A stretch of 64,000 bases of DNA, taken from Sulfurihydrogenibium sp. GTDB taxonomy: Bacteria; Aquificota; Aquificia; Aquificales; Hydrogenothermaceae. The notes beneath the pieces were generated by a model, which saw only the letters and a list, made by a program, of their open reading frames with translations, had not been told where the DNA came from and did not search any database. Position numbers and translations under genes: made by a program. Each line of letters begins with the position of its first letter. Position 1 is the first letter of the stretch. Location of the stretch: the NCBI RefSeq assembly GCF_028276765.1, contig NZ_JAPYVU010000001.1, positions 1-64,000 of the forward strand, read 5' to 3'. Of the stretch, positions 17,866-26,515 are shown in pieces.

Positions 17866-18704
17866 TCCTTCTTGTATTTCTTTTCAAATGTTTTAGTTAA
17901 ATTTTCTGTGTCTAAGATTGTTACAAAGTCAACACATCTAAATTTTTTATCCAATGCTGGCTCACTACAAACCTTTGCACCCGCTTTTAAATATCCTTCA
18001 AGGAGTGGTGGAATGTAATTTGATGCTTTTTCGTAGTTTGGTTCTATGTATTCTAAAAATTCTGTGTACTTTTTTAAGCTCAAAATTTTGTAGTTAAACT
18101 TTGGGTAAGCTTCTAACTCTGGCAGGTAGTATTTTGATTTTAGATACATGTAAATAAATGCCACTTTTTCTATATCTGTTTCAAAAATACTTGAACATCC
18201 AAAGAGATACTTATATCCACCTGTGTAAACATACTGGCTGATACCTCTCCAAAGCAGTGACAATGCTATTCCATTTCTGTGATTGCTATCTATGCATGCC
18301 CTTCCCATTTCAAGTATTGGGTCTTTTATGCTTTTAATCTTATCAATAAAAAATTCAGATTCTGTGTAAAACTCCTTAGAGAAATTTGACCCAATCAAAC
18401 GATATGTTCCAACCACTTCTTTTGAGTTTTTATCTATTAGCAATAGATGGTCTGCTATCATATCGAATTTATCAGTGTCTAATTTGACTAATTTTTTTGT
18501 CTTTTCAAAAAATACTTTATGCCTTAATTTTAAAGCTTTTATAAGCTCTGTATGAGATTCTGCTGTTTTAACAATGTATTTACCTGTTTCAAATTGTAAT
18601 TTTATTTTAGGTCTAAAGTTTTTGAGCTTGTACTTGTAAATGTCTGTTGGATTTACAGGAATTTTAAAAGATTTAAAGTTTTTTAACTTTTCTACGCCTA
18701 TCAT
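17862..18704 (-). CDS. olsB: OlsB-like ornithine N-acyltransferase (GNAT, hemolysin-like)
   Basis: A 280-residue GNAT-fold protein of the OlsB/putative hemolysin family. Characteristic parts are the LRHKVFFE segment after an N-terminal extension, DHLLLID, VVGTYRLI, EMGRACIDSNHRNG (the acyl-ACP binding signature) and LFGCSSI. The family transfers a 3-hydroxyacyl chain from ACP to the alpha-amino group of ornithine. It is the first gene of the seven-gene operon and is followed with a 4-base overlap by the PlsC/OlsA gene. The C-terminal ILDTENLTKTFEKKYKKE is lineage-specific. Confidence 0.8.
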   Translation of the reverse strand: MIGVEKLKNFKSFKIPVNPTDIYKYKLKNFRPKIKLQFETGKYIVKTAESHTELIKALKLRHKVFFEKTKKLVKLDTDKFDMIADHLLLIDKNSKEVVGTYRLIGSNFSKEFYTESEFFIDKIKSIKDPILEMGRACIDSNHRNGIALSLLWRGISQYVYTGGYKYLFGCSSIFETDIEKVAFIYMYLKSKYYLPELEAYPKFNYKILSLKKYTEFLEYIEPNYEKASNYIPPLLEGYLKAGAKVCSEPALDKKFRCVDFVTILDTENLTKTFEKKYKKE

Positions 18705-18829
18705 AACAATCCTCCAAAATTGGATTTATGAGATTATAGAGGTTTATTTTTAAATTTTGATTAAGATTTGATTATGTTATTTTAAGAAAATTTATGAGTA
18801 TATTAAGAAAGTTTAAACAATTTTGGCTA

Positions 18830-18976
18830 AGAATTTAGTGATTTTCATAGAATTTGAAAAGAAGATTCTTTGGATTAAGGTTTTGAGTATGACATGAAAA
18901 AATTAAATGATAAGCACTAAGTAAAGAGTGACTTTATTTCGCCACTTTGCAGTCAGAGAAGGAATCTCAGCCTTTT
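18830..18976. repeat. Degenerate intergenic repeat copy
   Basis: Contains TTTTCATAGAATTTGAAAAGAAGATTCTT, matching the left half of type-1 elements, then AAATGATAAGCAC and a decayed right half ending AATCTCAGCCTTTTTATC. The order of pieces is the same as in the intact copy at 58200-58376. The outer ends are no longer clear. The 725-base gap between olsB and ubiX holds this and the next copy, and no gene. Confidence 0.45.
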
Positions 18977-18997
18977 TATCTATCATATATTTACTGT

Positions 18998-19284
18998 ATA
19001 CCTTGGGTGAGAAATTACCTCCATAGCTTACTTTTTCTAAAAAATCTATAACAAATAGCAAATGCATATAGATAAGCAATGAAAGTTTTAATCTTTCTCC
19101 ATCTACTTATAGAGACTGTTTCAAAAATCCAAATCGTCATTCTGAGCGAAGCTAAGAATCTCTTCCTTTCTTTTTAAAAGGATGACAGAGAAAGCGAAAG
19201 TATGTTAACGATTGCCTTATTTGTCATTCTGCAGCCGGCGAAGAATCTCATGATTTTAATGAATTTCTCACCCCCGATGTATAT
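18998..19284. repeat. Composite intergenic repeat (type-1 ends, type-2 end inside)
   Basis: Bounded by ATACCTTGGGTGAGAAATT (18998-19016) and AATTTCTCACCCCCGATGTAT (19262-19282). It is longer than the 182-base form because it holds an internal type-2 end (GAGACTGTTTCAAAAATCC at 19122) and two hairpin cores, ATTCT/AGAAT at 19139-19159 and 19226-19246. This is good evidence that the two repeat types insert into or recombine with one another. Confidence 0.65.
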
Positions 19285-19429
19285 AAACATATTAGTTCAG
19301 GAAAAATTTTTAAAATAAAAATCTATGAGTTCCTTTCTTACCTACAGACATTCATGAATTATTCAAACATTCATTATCTTCTACCTATGATTTATACATA
19401 TCTTACATCAGTTATGATAAAATCAGATT

Positions 19430-19999
19430 ATGAAAAAATTTATAGTTGGAATAACCGGAGCAAGTGGGTTTATATACGGGAAAAGATTAGTAGAAGAACT
19501 TGCTAAGGAAAATTATGTTTATTTGGTAGTTTCTGAATCTGCTTTCATAGTCATGGAAAAGGAAGAGGGAATGACTAAATCAGATTTTATAAAGAAACTT
19601 CCAAAAAATGTTGAAATTTTTGATAATAAAAATATTGCGGCACCAATATCGAGCGGTTCTCAACTTGTAAAAACAGAAGGTGTTATAATAGCCCCATGTT
19701 CTATGGATACGTTGGCAGCAGTGGCAAATGGTATTAGTGTAAATCTTATTCAAAGGGTCTGTGATGTTGCTTTAAAAGAAAGAAAAAAGCTTTATTTACT
19801 TGTAAGAGAAATGCCATTTTCTTTAATTCACGTTGAAAATATGAAAAAAGTAATGTTAGCCGGTGGAGTTGTTGCTTCAGCATCTCCGGGATTTTATCAT
19901 AAGCCAAAAACCTTGGATGACATGATTAACTTTGTGGTTGGTAAAATATTAGATAGTTTTGATGTAAAACACAATCTTTTTAAAAGGTGGACTGAATGA
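19430..19999 (+). CDS. ubiX: Flavin prenyltransferase UbiX
   Basis: Makes prenylated FMN, the cofactor of UbiD-type decarboxylases, from FMN and dimethylallyl phosphate. 189 residues with GITGASGFIYGKRL (8-21) as the flavin phosphate loop, IAPCSMDTLAAVANGIS, and REMPFSLIHVENM. These are hallmark segments of the family. The 3' end overlaps the recombinase gene by 4 bases. No ubiD is in the window. Confidence 0.93.
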   Translation: MKKFIVGITGASGFIYGKRLVEELAKENYVYLVVSESAFIVMEKEEGMTKSDFIKKLPKNVEIFDNKNIAAPISSGSQLVKTEGVIIAPCSMDTLAAVANGISVNLIQRVCDVALKERKKLYLLVREMPFSLIHVENMKKVMLAGGVVASASPGFYHKPKTLDDMINFVVGKILDSFDVKHNLFKRWTE

Positions 20000-20889
20000 A
20001 GGTCTCTGAATGTTGTGATTTATTTTTATCTTACATGGCAGACAAATCACCAAATACTGTAAAAAATTACAGAGTAGATTTTAATCAATTTATTAAAATA
20101 GTTGGAGATAAAAATATAAATGAAATCACAAAAGCAGATATTGCTAAATTTAGAATGACTTTACAGATGCAAAATAAAAAATCTTCAACCATAGCAAGAA
20201 AACTTGCTTCTGTTAATTCATTATTTCAATATTTAATGGATTTAGAATTGGTTAGCTCTTCGCCTATAACCAAATCCCACAGACCAAAAGTTTCTCAAAA
20301 AATTCCGTCTGCTTTGTCAAACGAAGAAGTAAAAAAATTAATAGATGCTTTAGACAGTATCCAAGATAAGGCTATCGTAGTTTTATTTTTGACTACAGGT
20401 TTAAGGTCTTCTGAACTTTTAAGCATTAAAAAATCTAACATTGTCGTTGAAAGGAACGGTCAAACATTTTCTATTGATAGACTAATTGAAGGTGAAGTCA
20501 AAGAAGGTGATATTGCATACATAAGAGTGGTTGGTAAAGGAGATAAAGAGAGAGAAGTTCCTATAACCGGCAAAACTTTGGAAATTTTAGTCCAATATTT
20601 AAAAAGTATCAATGAATTTTTAGATGACAACGAATATATTTTCCCGATTTCTTACCATCTTCTTTGGAGAAAAATTAAAAATATAGGTAAAAAATTAGCT
20701 ATTACATTACATCCACACAAACTAAGGCATACAGCTGCAACGATGGCATTATCATCCGGAGCAGAACTTAGAGTTATACAAGAACTTTTAGGTCATGCTT
20801 CACCTGTAACAACTGCAAGATATGCAAAAGTTGGTCAGAAGCAGCTTTTAAAAGCAACCAAAGCCTTATCAGAAAATATAGATTTGTGA
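19996..20889 (+). CDS. XerC/XerD-type tyrosine recombinase
   Basis: A 297-residue integrase-fold recombinase of the size of the chromosome-dimer resolvases. The SAM-like N-terminal domain (KSPNTVKNYRVDFNQF) is followed by the catalytic domain with Arg in TTGLRSSELL, Lys in VVGKGDKEREVPI, HKLRHTAATMA (HxxR), LLGHASPVTTARY (His and the nucleophilic Tyr). No phage or integron genes surround it and there is no att-like duplication, so a housekeeping Xer role is more likely than an element integrase. It is coupled to ubiX by ATGA overlap. Confidence 0.85.
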   Translation: MKVSECCDLFLSYMADKSPNTVKNYRVDFNQFIKIVGDKNINEITKADIAKFRMTLQMQNKKSSTIARKLASVNSLFQYLMDLELVSSSPITKSHRPKVSQKIPSALSNEEVKKLIDALDSIQDKAIVVLFLTTGLRSSELLSIKKSNIVVERNGQTFSIDRLIEGEVKEGDIAYIRVVGKGDKEREVPITGKTLEILVQYLKSINEFLDDNEYIFPISYHLLWRKIKNIGKKLAITLHPHKLRHTAATMALSSGAELRVIQELLGHASPVTTARYAKVGQKQLLKATKALSENIDL

Positions 20890-20898
20890 GGTCTAAAA

Positions 20899-21138
20899 AT
20901 GGAAAAATTCTTTTTAAAACTTTTAGCTGAAGAAAAAAATCCGTTAGATATCTCAGATTTAAAACAGTGCGACCCATACTCATCTTTTGGTGTATTTTGT
21001 AATACTAACTCAATCGTTGAAGGATTAATAGTCATTGTTGGTGTTATTCTTATGACTGCCGGAGCTTTATGGTTTGTTAAGAAAAATCAAGAACAAGTTC
21101 AAAGAGAAAAAGAAGGCTTTAAAGAAAATAATGAATGA
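20899..21138 (+). CDS. Small single-pass membrane protein, unknown
   Basis: 79 residues: a short polar N-terminal part with two cysteines (QCDPYSSFGVFCN), one membrane segment (about 39-60, IVEGLIVIVGVILMTAGALWF) and a charged lysine/glutamate tail. The stop overlaps the folK start by 8 bases and the start follows the recombinase by 9 bases, so it is part of that transcription unit. Function not recognised. Confidence 0.65.
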   Translation: MEKFFLKLLAEEKNPLDISDLKQCDPYSSFGVFCNTNSIVEGLIVIVGVILMTAGALWFVKKNQEQVQREKEGFKENNE

Positions 21139-21604
21139 AGTTTATTTAGGACTTGGAAGCAATGTAGGAGATAGGCTGCTAAATTTAAACAAAGCTATAG
21201 AATTATTATCTGAAAAAATTCAAATCTTAAAAAAATCTAAAATTTACGTATCGAAAGCTGTAGGCTATACAGACCAGCCTGATTTTTATAATATGGTTTT
21301 GTATGGAAGAACCAATTTAAGCCCGGAAGAATTATTTAATTTTATAAAAGATGTTGAGAAAAACGCAGGAAGAGTATACAGATTCCATTGGGGTCCAAGA
21401 GAAATTGATATAGATATACTTTTTTATAACAATTTAGTCTATAAAAGCGATAAGTTAAACATACCCCATCCAAGACTTCATGAAAGAGATTTTGTTTTAT
21501 TACCATTGATAGAATTAAATCCAAAACTTTTTCATCCTGTTTTAAATAAGAGAGTTTCTGATTTAAAAGAGTTTATGGAAAATTCTGTAATTGGAGTTTT
21601 ATAA
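21131..21604 (+). CDS. folK: 6-hydroxymethyl-7,8-dihydropterin pyrophosphokinase
   Basis: Transfers pyrophosphate from ATP to 6-hydroxymethyl-dihydropterin in folate synthesis. 157 residues with GLGSNVGDR at the start, HWGPREIDIDILFYN (the HPPK signature with metal-binding Asp residues) and IPHPRLHERDFVLLPL. The ATG at 21131 is preferred over an earlier in-frame start because the family begins right at this point (NEVYLGLGSN) and the extension is only lysine-rich filler. The stop lies 5 bases before the 3' end of the opposite-strand tRNA-Phe. Confidence 0.93.
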   Translation: MNEVYLGLGSNVGDRLLNLNKAIELLSEKIQILKKSKIYVSKAVGYTDQPDFYNMVLYGRTNLSPEELFNFIKDVEKNAGRVYRFHWGPREIDIDILFYNNLVYKSDKLNIPHPRLHERDFVLLPLIELNPKLFHPVLNKRVSDLKEFMENSVIGVL

Positions 21605-21609
21605 AGAAG

Positions 21610-21682
21610 TGGCCAAGGGCGGAATCGAACCGCCGACACTGCGGTTTTCAGCCGCATGCTCTACCGACTGAGCTACCTGGCC
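21610..21682 (-). tRNA. tRNA-Phe (anticodon GAA)
   Basis: On the minus strand the sequence folds as a complete cloverleaf: acceptor GGCCAGG with CTTGGCC (one G-T pair), D arm AGCTCAGTCGGTAGAGC, anticodon stem TGCGG/CCGCA around CTGAAAA, and T arm GGCGGTTCGATTCCGCC. The anticodon is GAA. The 3' CCA is not encoded. Confidence 0.97.
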
Positions 21683-21698
21683 AACTCAGAGATAAAAA

Positions 21699-22345
21699 TT
21701 ATATACCAATTTTAAATTTTTTGCAAGAGGGTGTATAGGTTATACCGGTTTGGGAAAATTCCGATTTTCTTGAATTCATAATATCACAAAAGTATTGTAA
21801 AGGTGATTTTTTGTTTAAACTATGATGAGGTCTTTCTGTGTTATACCATAACATATATTGCAGCATCTTTTTATTAAACTCATGAATATCTTCTAATTCG
21901 TAATCTTCGTAGTACATGATAAATTCATCCTGTAATGTCCTATTCATTCTCTCTACATATGCTTGTCCTTTTGGATATCTTGGATAGTTAAAATAATGTT
22001 TTATATCTTTTTTCTTTAATGCTTTGGTAAACTCACCTAAGAATTCACTTCCGTTATCTGTCTGTATTCCGCTGTTGCGTTAATTGTGATTCTTTGCCTG
22101 GCATACTCATGATTTAATTTCTTTTCATCTTTAAGCATTATTTATTATATTTCCTACGAAACTTACAGATATTGTAGGAATATTGTGCTGTTTACAAAGC
22201 TCATCAAGTAAAACTTTTATTTTTTCTTTTCCAAGCTTAGGATGTTTTTCCTGATTTCTAAAACTAACTGTTTTTGTTTTTCTGTTATTTTTTGTAATTT
22301 TTCTAATTTTACTCCTTTTTTTGATGCATAACGATTTTTAAGAGA
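21699..22345 (-). pseudogene. Decayed DDE transposase (rve type)
   Basis: Minus-strand remnants of one transposase in two frames. The distal part encodes a helix-turn-helix region (KKGVKLEKLQKITEKQKQ, then RKNHPKLGKEKIKVLLDE), followed by a stop. After a gap comes the C-terminal catalytic part with QTDNGSEFLGEF and YVERMNRTLQDEF (second Asp and Glu of the DDE triad) and YNTERPHHSLNKKSPLQY, ending at 21699. The segment with the first Asp is missing and an in-frame TAA lies just before the catalytic part. It is similar to the IS481/IS3 supergroup. No terminal repeats were identified. Confidence 0.8.
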
Positions 22346-22391
22346 CCCAGAATTGATATTAACTTATACAATCAAAAATCTTCTCATCCTG

Positions 22392-22420
22392 TTGAATTTT
22401 TCATTTAAAATATCTATGAT
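22392..22420 (+). promoter_or_regulatory. Sigma-70-like promoter for the purC-rbfA operon
   Basis: TTGAAT (22392-22397), a 17-base spacer and TATGAT (22415-22420) lie 36 bases before the first gene of the run. The TTGAATTTTTCA part resembles the inner end of the type-1 intergenic repeats (TTGAATTTCTCAC). Confidence 0.5.
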
Positions 22421-22455
22421 ACAATATATAGCAAAAATCACATAGAAGGAAGTCT

Positions 22456-23088
22456 ATGGAAAAAGAAAAACTGCCAATAGAAAAAGATGTAGATTTAGAA
22501 TTTGAATATAAAGTTTATAGAATCTATGACTTCTTAAAAAAACATTTTAAATTTGTTTTAGCATTTCTCCTGCTATTAATTGTAATAAGTGGGGGTTTAT
22601 ATTACAAAAATCAGATAGACAAACAAAACAAAGAAAAAGCATCTTTATATATATCTAAAATTGCTGACTTATTGTCAGAAGACAAATTAGAAGATGCAAA
22701 AAAAGAGCTTGAAAGCTTTAAAAAGCAGTATAGAGATACAGAGTTTTATAAAGTAGCACTTGCTTACGAAATATTGATAAACAAAGAAGAAAATAAAGAA
22801 AATAAAGAACCTGCAGAAAAGTTAAAGAATGAACTTAAAACCGACCTATCTTCAGGCGTTAATGAATATCTTGCATACCTAAAAAATAAAGAAGGTAATT
22901 CTAAAGAAGCAAAAGAAATATTAAAATCCATAGATTCAAAAAAGTATAACTACATATCAGCACAAACTCTTTATGCTTTAATTTTAAAGAAAGAAGGTAA
23001 TTTCCAAGAAGCTCAAAAAATCTTTGAAACTATAAAAAATGATCAAAATTATAGATACTTTTCTTTATTAGTAAGAGAAAATTTATAG
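22456..23088 (+). CDS. Membrane-anchored TPR-like protein (YfgM-like)
   Basis: 210 residues. A cytosolic N-terminal stretch of about 33 residues precedes one membrane segment (FVLAFLLLLIVISGGLYY, about 34-51). The rest is lysine/glutamate-rich and helical, with tetratricopeptide-like units such as KLEDAKKELESF and NFQEAQKIFETI. The layout resembles YfgM, a partner of the Sec translocon and periplasmic chaperones. The similarity is of architecture rather than clear sequence motifs. First gene of a six-gene operon. Confidence 0.6.
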   Translation: MEKEKLPIEKDVDLEFEYKVYRIYDFLKKHFKFVLAFLLLLIVISGGLYYKNQIDKQNKEKASLYISKIADLLSEDKLEDAKKELESFKKQYRDTEFYKVALAYEILINKEENKENKEPAEKLKNELKTDLSSGVNEYLAYLKNKEGNSKEAKEILKSIDSKKYNYISAQTLYALILKKEGNFQEAQKIFETIKNDQNYRYFSLLVRENL

Positions 23089-23097
23089 GAGTTCTTC

Positions 23098-23796
23098 ATG
23101 GAAAAATTGTATGAAGGAAAAGCAAAAATAGTATATCAAGCTGAAAATCCAAATCATGTTATCATCTACTTTAAAGATGAAGCAACAGCTTTTAACGCTC
23201 AAAAGAAAGATGTAATTGAAGGAAAAGGGATTTTAAATAATAAAATATCATCAATCTTTTTTACGCTTTTAAATCAAGCAGGAGTTAGGACACATTTTAT
23301 AAAACAGATTTCAGACAGAGAGATGCTTGCATATAAAACAAAAATCATTCCAATAGAAGTGGTGGTCAGAAACTTAGCAACGGGAAGCATTGTTAAAAGG
23401 CTTGGAATTCCGGAAAAGACAGAATTTAATCCACCGTTGATAGAGTTTTACTATAAAAACGATGCACTTGGAGACCCAATCATATGCTATGAACATATTT
23501 TAGTTATGAAACTTGCAACAGAAGAAGATGTTAAAACTATCAAAGAAATGGCATTAAAAGTTAATCAAATATTAAGAGATTTTCTTATAAAGCATGACAT
23601 TATTCTGGTTGATTTTAAGTTAGAGTTTGGAAAGTTAGACGATGAAACAATCGTTGTAGCAGATGAGATATCTCCGGACACATGCAGATTTTGGGATGCA
23701 AAAACCGGTGAAAGAATGGACAAAGATAGATTTAGACTTAATTTAGGGGATTTAGCTAAATATTATCAAGAAGTTTTAAGGAGGGTGGAAAAATGA
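23098..23796 (+). CDS. purC: Phosphoribosylaminoimidazole-succinocarboxamide synthase
   Basis: Joins CAIR and aspartate with ATP to make SAICAR in purine synthesis. 232 residues, with LYEGKAKIVY at the N-terminus, FKDEATAFNAQK, the RNLATGSIVKRLG signature and DEISPDTCRFWD. The start follows a GGAG site. The 3' end overlaps galU by 4 bases. The purQ and purS genes lie elsewhere in the window, so the pathway genes are dispersed. Confidence 0.96.
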   Translation: MEKLYEGKAKIVYQAENPNHVIIYFKDEATAFNAQKKDVIEGKGILNNKISSIFFTLLNQAGVRTHFIKQISDREMLAYKTKIIPIEVVVRNLATGSIVKRLGIPEKTEFNPPLIEFYYKNDALGDPIICYEHILVMKLATEEDVKTIKEMALKVNQILRDFLIKHDIILVDFKLEFGKLDDETIVVADEISPDTCRFWDAKTGERMDKDRFRLNLGDLAKYYQEVLRRVEK

Positions 23797-24692
23797 AAAA
23801 AATCAGAAAAGCTGTAATACCGGTTGCAGGCTTTGGAACAAGATTTTTACCGGCTACAAAATCCACACCAAAAGAGATGATGCCACTGATAGATAAGCCA
23901 ATTATTCATTACATTGTAGAAGAGGCTGTAAAATCTGGAATAGAAACTATAATTTTTGTTACGGGTAGACATAAAAGAGCAATAGAAGATTACTTTGATT
24001 ACTATCCAGAGTTAGAACAGGTTTTAAGTAAAAGCGGAAAAGAAAAAGAAATCCAGATGCTTAGACAAATAAGTAATATGGCAGAATTTGTATACATCAG
24101 ACAAAAACAACAGCTTGGACTTGGACATGCGGTACTGACTGCAGCAAATTTAGTTGGAGATGAACCATTTGCAGTTTTACTTGGAGATGAGATTATCAAA
24201 AATGATGAAAAGCCAGGAATTAAACAGCTTATAGATGTTTACTATCAGTTTGGAAAATCAGTAATAGGTACGATGGAAGTACCAAAAGAAGATGTAAGTA
24301 AGTATGGAATAGTAGCAGGAAAAGAAGTTATGAATGGAATAAAGCTTGTTGAATCATTGATTGAAAAACCTTCGATAGAAGAGGCACCATCAACTACCGC
24401 AATAATAGGAAGATATGTACTAACGCCAGACGTATTTGATGCATTAAGAGAAACACCGGTGGGAAGAGGTGGAGAAATTCAATTAACAGACGGGCTATCA
24501 AAGCTTAGAGAGAAAGAAGTAATCTATGCAAAAGATATAGAAGGAATAAGGCACGACACAGGTAATAAGCTTGGATATATAGAAGCAATCATAGACTTTG
24601 CACTTGACAGAAAAGATTTGAGAGATGAAGTCTTTAAAATGGTAAAAGAAAAATGCAAGGAGATGGAAAAGGATTCAGTTGAACAAAATTAA
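23793..24692 (+). CDS. galU: UTP-glucose-1-phosphate uridylyltransferase
   Basis: Makes UDP-glucose for surface polysaccharides and glycolipids. 299 residues with AVIPVAGFGTRFLPATKS and PKEMMPLIDKP (nucleotide-binding region with the catalytic Lys), FVTGRHKRAIEDYFD, and GRYVLTPDVFDALR. These are family signatures. It overlaps purC upstream and rsmA downstream. Confidence 0.95.
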   Translation: MKKIRKAVIPVAGFGTRFLPATKSTPKEMMPLIDKPIIHYIVEEAVKSGIETIIFVTGRHKRAIEDYFDYYPELEQVLSKSGKEKEIQMLRQISNMAEFVYIRQKQQLGLGHAVLTAANLVGDEPFAVLLGDEIIKNDEKPGIKQLIDVYYQFGKSVIGTMEVPKEDVSKYGIVAGKEVMNGIKLVESLIEKPSIEEAPSTTAIIGRYVLTPDVFDALRETPVGRGGEIQLTDGLSKLREKEVIYAKDIEGIRHDTGNKLGYIEAIIDFALDRKDLRDEVFKMVKEKCKEMEKDSVEQN

Positions 24693-25455
24693 ACCAAAAA
24701 AACATTTAGGACAGCATTTTTTAATTTCAAAAAATGTTATAGAAAAAATTGTAGATGAAATAAATATTTCTCAGGAAGATATTATTGTTGAAATAGGACC
24801 GGGTACGGGTGCTTTGACCGAGGAAATCTTATTAAGAAATCCGAAGATTTTGTATGCCATTGAAATTGACACGACAGTTTATCCGGTTTTAGAAGAAAAG
24901 TTTAGTAAACATTCAAATTTCAAGCTTATAAAATCGGATTTTTTTGATGTGAATCTTTATGAATTAATTTCTGATGAAGAAAAAATAAAGCTTGTAGGAA
25001 ATTTGCCGTATAATGTTGCATCTTTAATGATAATAGACTGTGGGTTTAAACTTGATATTTTAGATTTTTGTGTTTTTATGATTCAAAAAGAAGTGGCAGA
25101 AAAGTTGATAGCAAAACCAAAGACAAAAGATTATACATTTTTATCAGTATTTATTCAGACATTCTTTAATGTAAAATATATAATGAGCGTTCCGGCAAGG
25201 TTTTTTAACCCGCCGCCAAAAGTAACATCCGCAGTAGTAAAACTCACACCTAAACAAAACATAACAATTAAAAATGTAAAAAAATATAAAAATTTTGTAT
25301 CTCATCTGTTTCAAAACAGAAGAAAAATGATAAAATCTAAGATTGAAGAAGAAATATTGAATAAAGTAGGAATTAGCCCAAATTTAAGAGCAGAAGAGCT
25401 ATCGGTGGAAGATTTTATAAGAATCTTTGAGGTAGTAGAAAATGATGATAGGTAG
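24679..25455 (+). CDS. rsmA: 16S rRNA adenine dimethyltransferase A (KsgA)
   Basis: Dimethylates two adjacent adenines in the 3'-terminal loop of 16S rRNA (A1518 and A1519 in E. coli numbering). 258 residues with KKHLGQHFL at the start, VEIGPGTGALTEEIL for SAM, the NLPYNVAS catalytic motif and FFNPPPKVTSAVV. The start is TTG at 24679, supported by AAGGA 5 bases upstream and by the family N-terminus. It overlaps galU by 14 bases and the next gene by 14. Confidence 0.95.
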   Translation: MNKIKPKKHLGQHFLISKNVIEKIVDEINISQEDIIVEIGPGTGALTEEILLRNPKILYAIEIDTTVYPVLEEKFSKHSNFKLIKSDFFDVNLYELISDEEKIKLVGNLPYNVASLMIIDCGFKLDILDFCVFMIQKEVAEKLIAKPKTKDYTFLSVFIQTFFNVKYIMSVPARFFNPPPKVTSAVVKLTPKQNITIKNVKKYKNFVSHLFQNRRKMIKSKIEEEILNKVGISPNLRAEELSVEDFIRIFEVVENDDR

Positions 25456-25723
25456 CTTAGTTTTAGAAATTCATATACCCGACTCATCAAATCTCAAAGA
25501 AAAAAGAATGGTTGTAAGGTCTATAAAAGAAAAACTAAGAAGTAAATTTAATGTTGCCGTTTCTGAAGTAGATAAACAAGATTTATGGCAATCTGCAGTG
25601 ATTGCTGTTGTAACTGTAGCACCTGATAAACTTCAATTAGAAAAGGTTTTAGGTTCTATCGTTGGTTTTATAGATGCAAACTTTCCACATTTGCATATAA
25701 ATATACACAAGGAAATAATTTAA
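25442..25723 (+). CDS. YlxP-like DUF503 protein
   Basis: A 93-residue protein of the DUF503/YlxP family (GSLVLEIHIPDSSNLKEKR, FNVAVSEVDKQDLWQ). In many bacteria ylxP sits immediately upstream of rbfA in the nusA-infB operon, as it does here with a 13-base gap. It is presumed to help ribosome assembly; no activity is established. The two leading Met codons leave the exact start open by one residue. Confidence 0.88.
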   Translation: MMIGSLVLEIHIPDSSNLKEKRMVVRSIKEKLRSKFNVAVSEVDKQDLWQSAVIAVVTVAPDKLQLEKVLGSIVGFIDANFPHLHINIHKEII

Positions 25724-25736
25724 AAGGTGAGTTAAA

Positions 25737-26045
25737 ATGAAAGAAAAGTCCCACAGAATGGAAAAGGTAAATTCTATGTTGAAAAAAGAGTTATCTGAAA
25801 TTATATCTGAAGAGATAGCATTGCCAAAGGATAATTTTATAACAGTGAGTTTTGTAGATACTACAGCAGACTTAAGCGAAGCTCAAGTTTTTATTTCTGC
25901 TTTAAAAGACGAGGAAGAAATTTTAGAGGTTTTAAATAAACAAAGTGGACATATAAGATACGTTCTTGGTAAAAGAATCAGAATGAAGAAAACACCAAAG
26001 CTATTGTTTAAAAAAGATATTTTTGAATTGAATATATCTTTGTAA
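25737..26045 (+). CDS. rbfA: Ribosome-binding factor A
   Basis: Small KH-like protein needed for late 30S maturation and cold growth. 102 residues, with RMEKVNSMLKKELSEII and FVDTTADLSEAQVFIS, and an ending that matches the family's RKTPKLLF (here MKKTPKLLFKKD). AAGGTGAG lies 6 bases before the ATG. Last gene of the operon; a type-1 repeat follows within 10 bases. Confidence 0.93.
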   Translation: MKEKSHRMEKVNSMLKKELSEIISEEIALPKDNFITVSFVDTTADLSEAQVFISALKDEEEILEVLNKQSGHIRYVLGKRIRMKKTPKLLFKKDIFELNISL

Positions 26046-26052
26046 ATGATGC

Positions 26053-26307
26053 TATATCTTGAGTGATAAATCAGAGATTTTTATAAAATTTTAAAAAAGA
26101 GATCCTTCGGCCTTACAGCCTCAGGATTATTATAAAACTTATTCTCTTAAAGTTTAAAAATTTTTGGTATACTTAATATACGATGACAGGAAAAGGTCAA
26201 CTTACAAAAATTTTGGAACAGTCTCACTCACTTCAGTCTTTGACTATTTACATTCTGCAGCCGGCAAAAACCTCCCTAATCTTATTGAATCTCTCATACG
26301 ACGTATC
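26053..26307. repeat. Composite intergenic repeat
   Basis: Left type-1 end ATATCTTGAGTGATAAATC, then core ATCCT/AGGAT (26102-26127). A type-2 end (CTTACAAAAATTTTGGAACAGTCTC) follows at about 26199-26225. A decayed right half (ATTCTGCAGCCGGCAAAAAC) and type-1 end CTCTCATACGACGTAT close it. It occupies most of the 470-base gap between rbfA and nuoA. The rest of that gap is A/T-rich and holds the nuo promoter. Confidence 0.6.
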
Positions 26308-26454
26308 TTTTAATTAATATAGAAAAGAAGTTTCTTAGGAGAATATTTATTCTTTTCAATCAATTTTCAATATCTGTTTCATTAAATTAAAATCAATTTT
26401 TCAATTTCTTAACAAGGTTTCGTCACAAAAAATTCAAACTGTGTTATAAAACTC

Positions 26455-26483
26455 TTGCAAACTTTTTTATTTTGAGTTATCCT
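26455..26483 (+). promoter_or_regulatory. Probable promoter of nuoA-B-CD
   Basis: TTGCAA (26455-26460), a 17-base spacer and TATCCT (26478-26483), 33 bases before the nuoA ATG. A strong GAGGAGAG ribosome site (26501-26508) follows. Confidence 0.45.
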
Positions 26484-26515
26484 AATTTAAGAAATTTTAT
26501 AGAGGAGAGCCGATA

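Noticed and set aside
19996-20889. Tyrosine recombinase as the integrase of an integrated element near tRNA-Phe
   Set aside because: The gene is coupled to ubiX and folK, the tRNA is on the opposite strand, and no direct repeat of the tRNA end was found. A Xer housekeeping role is simpler.
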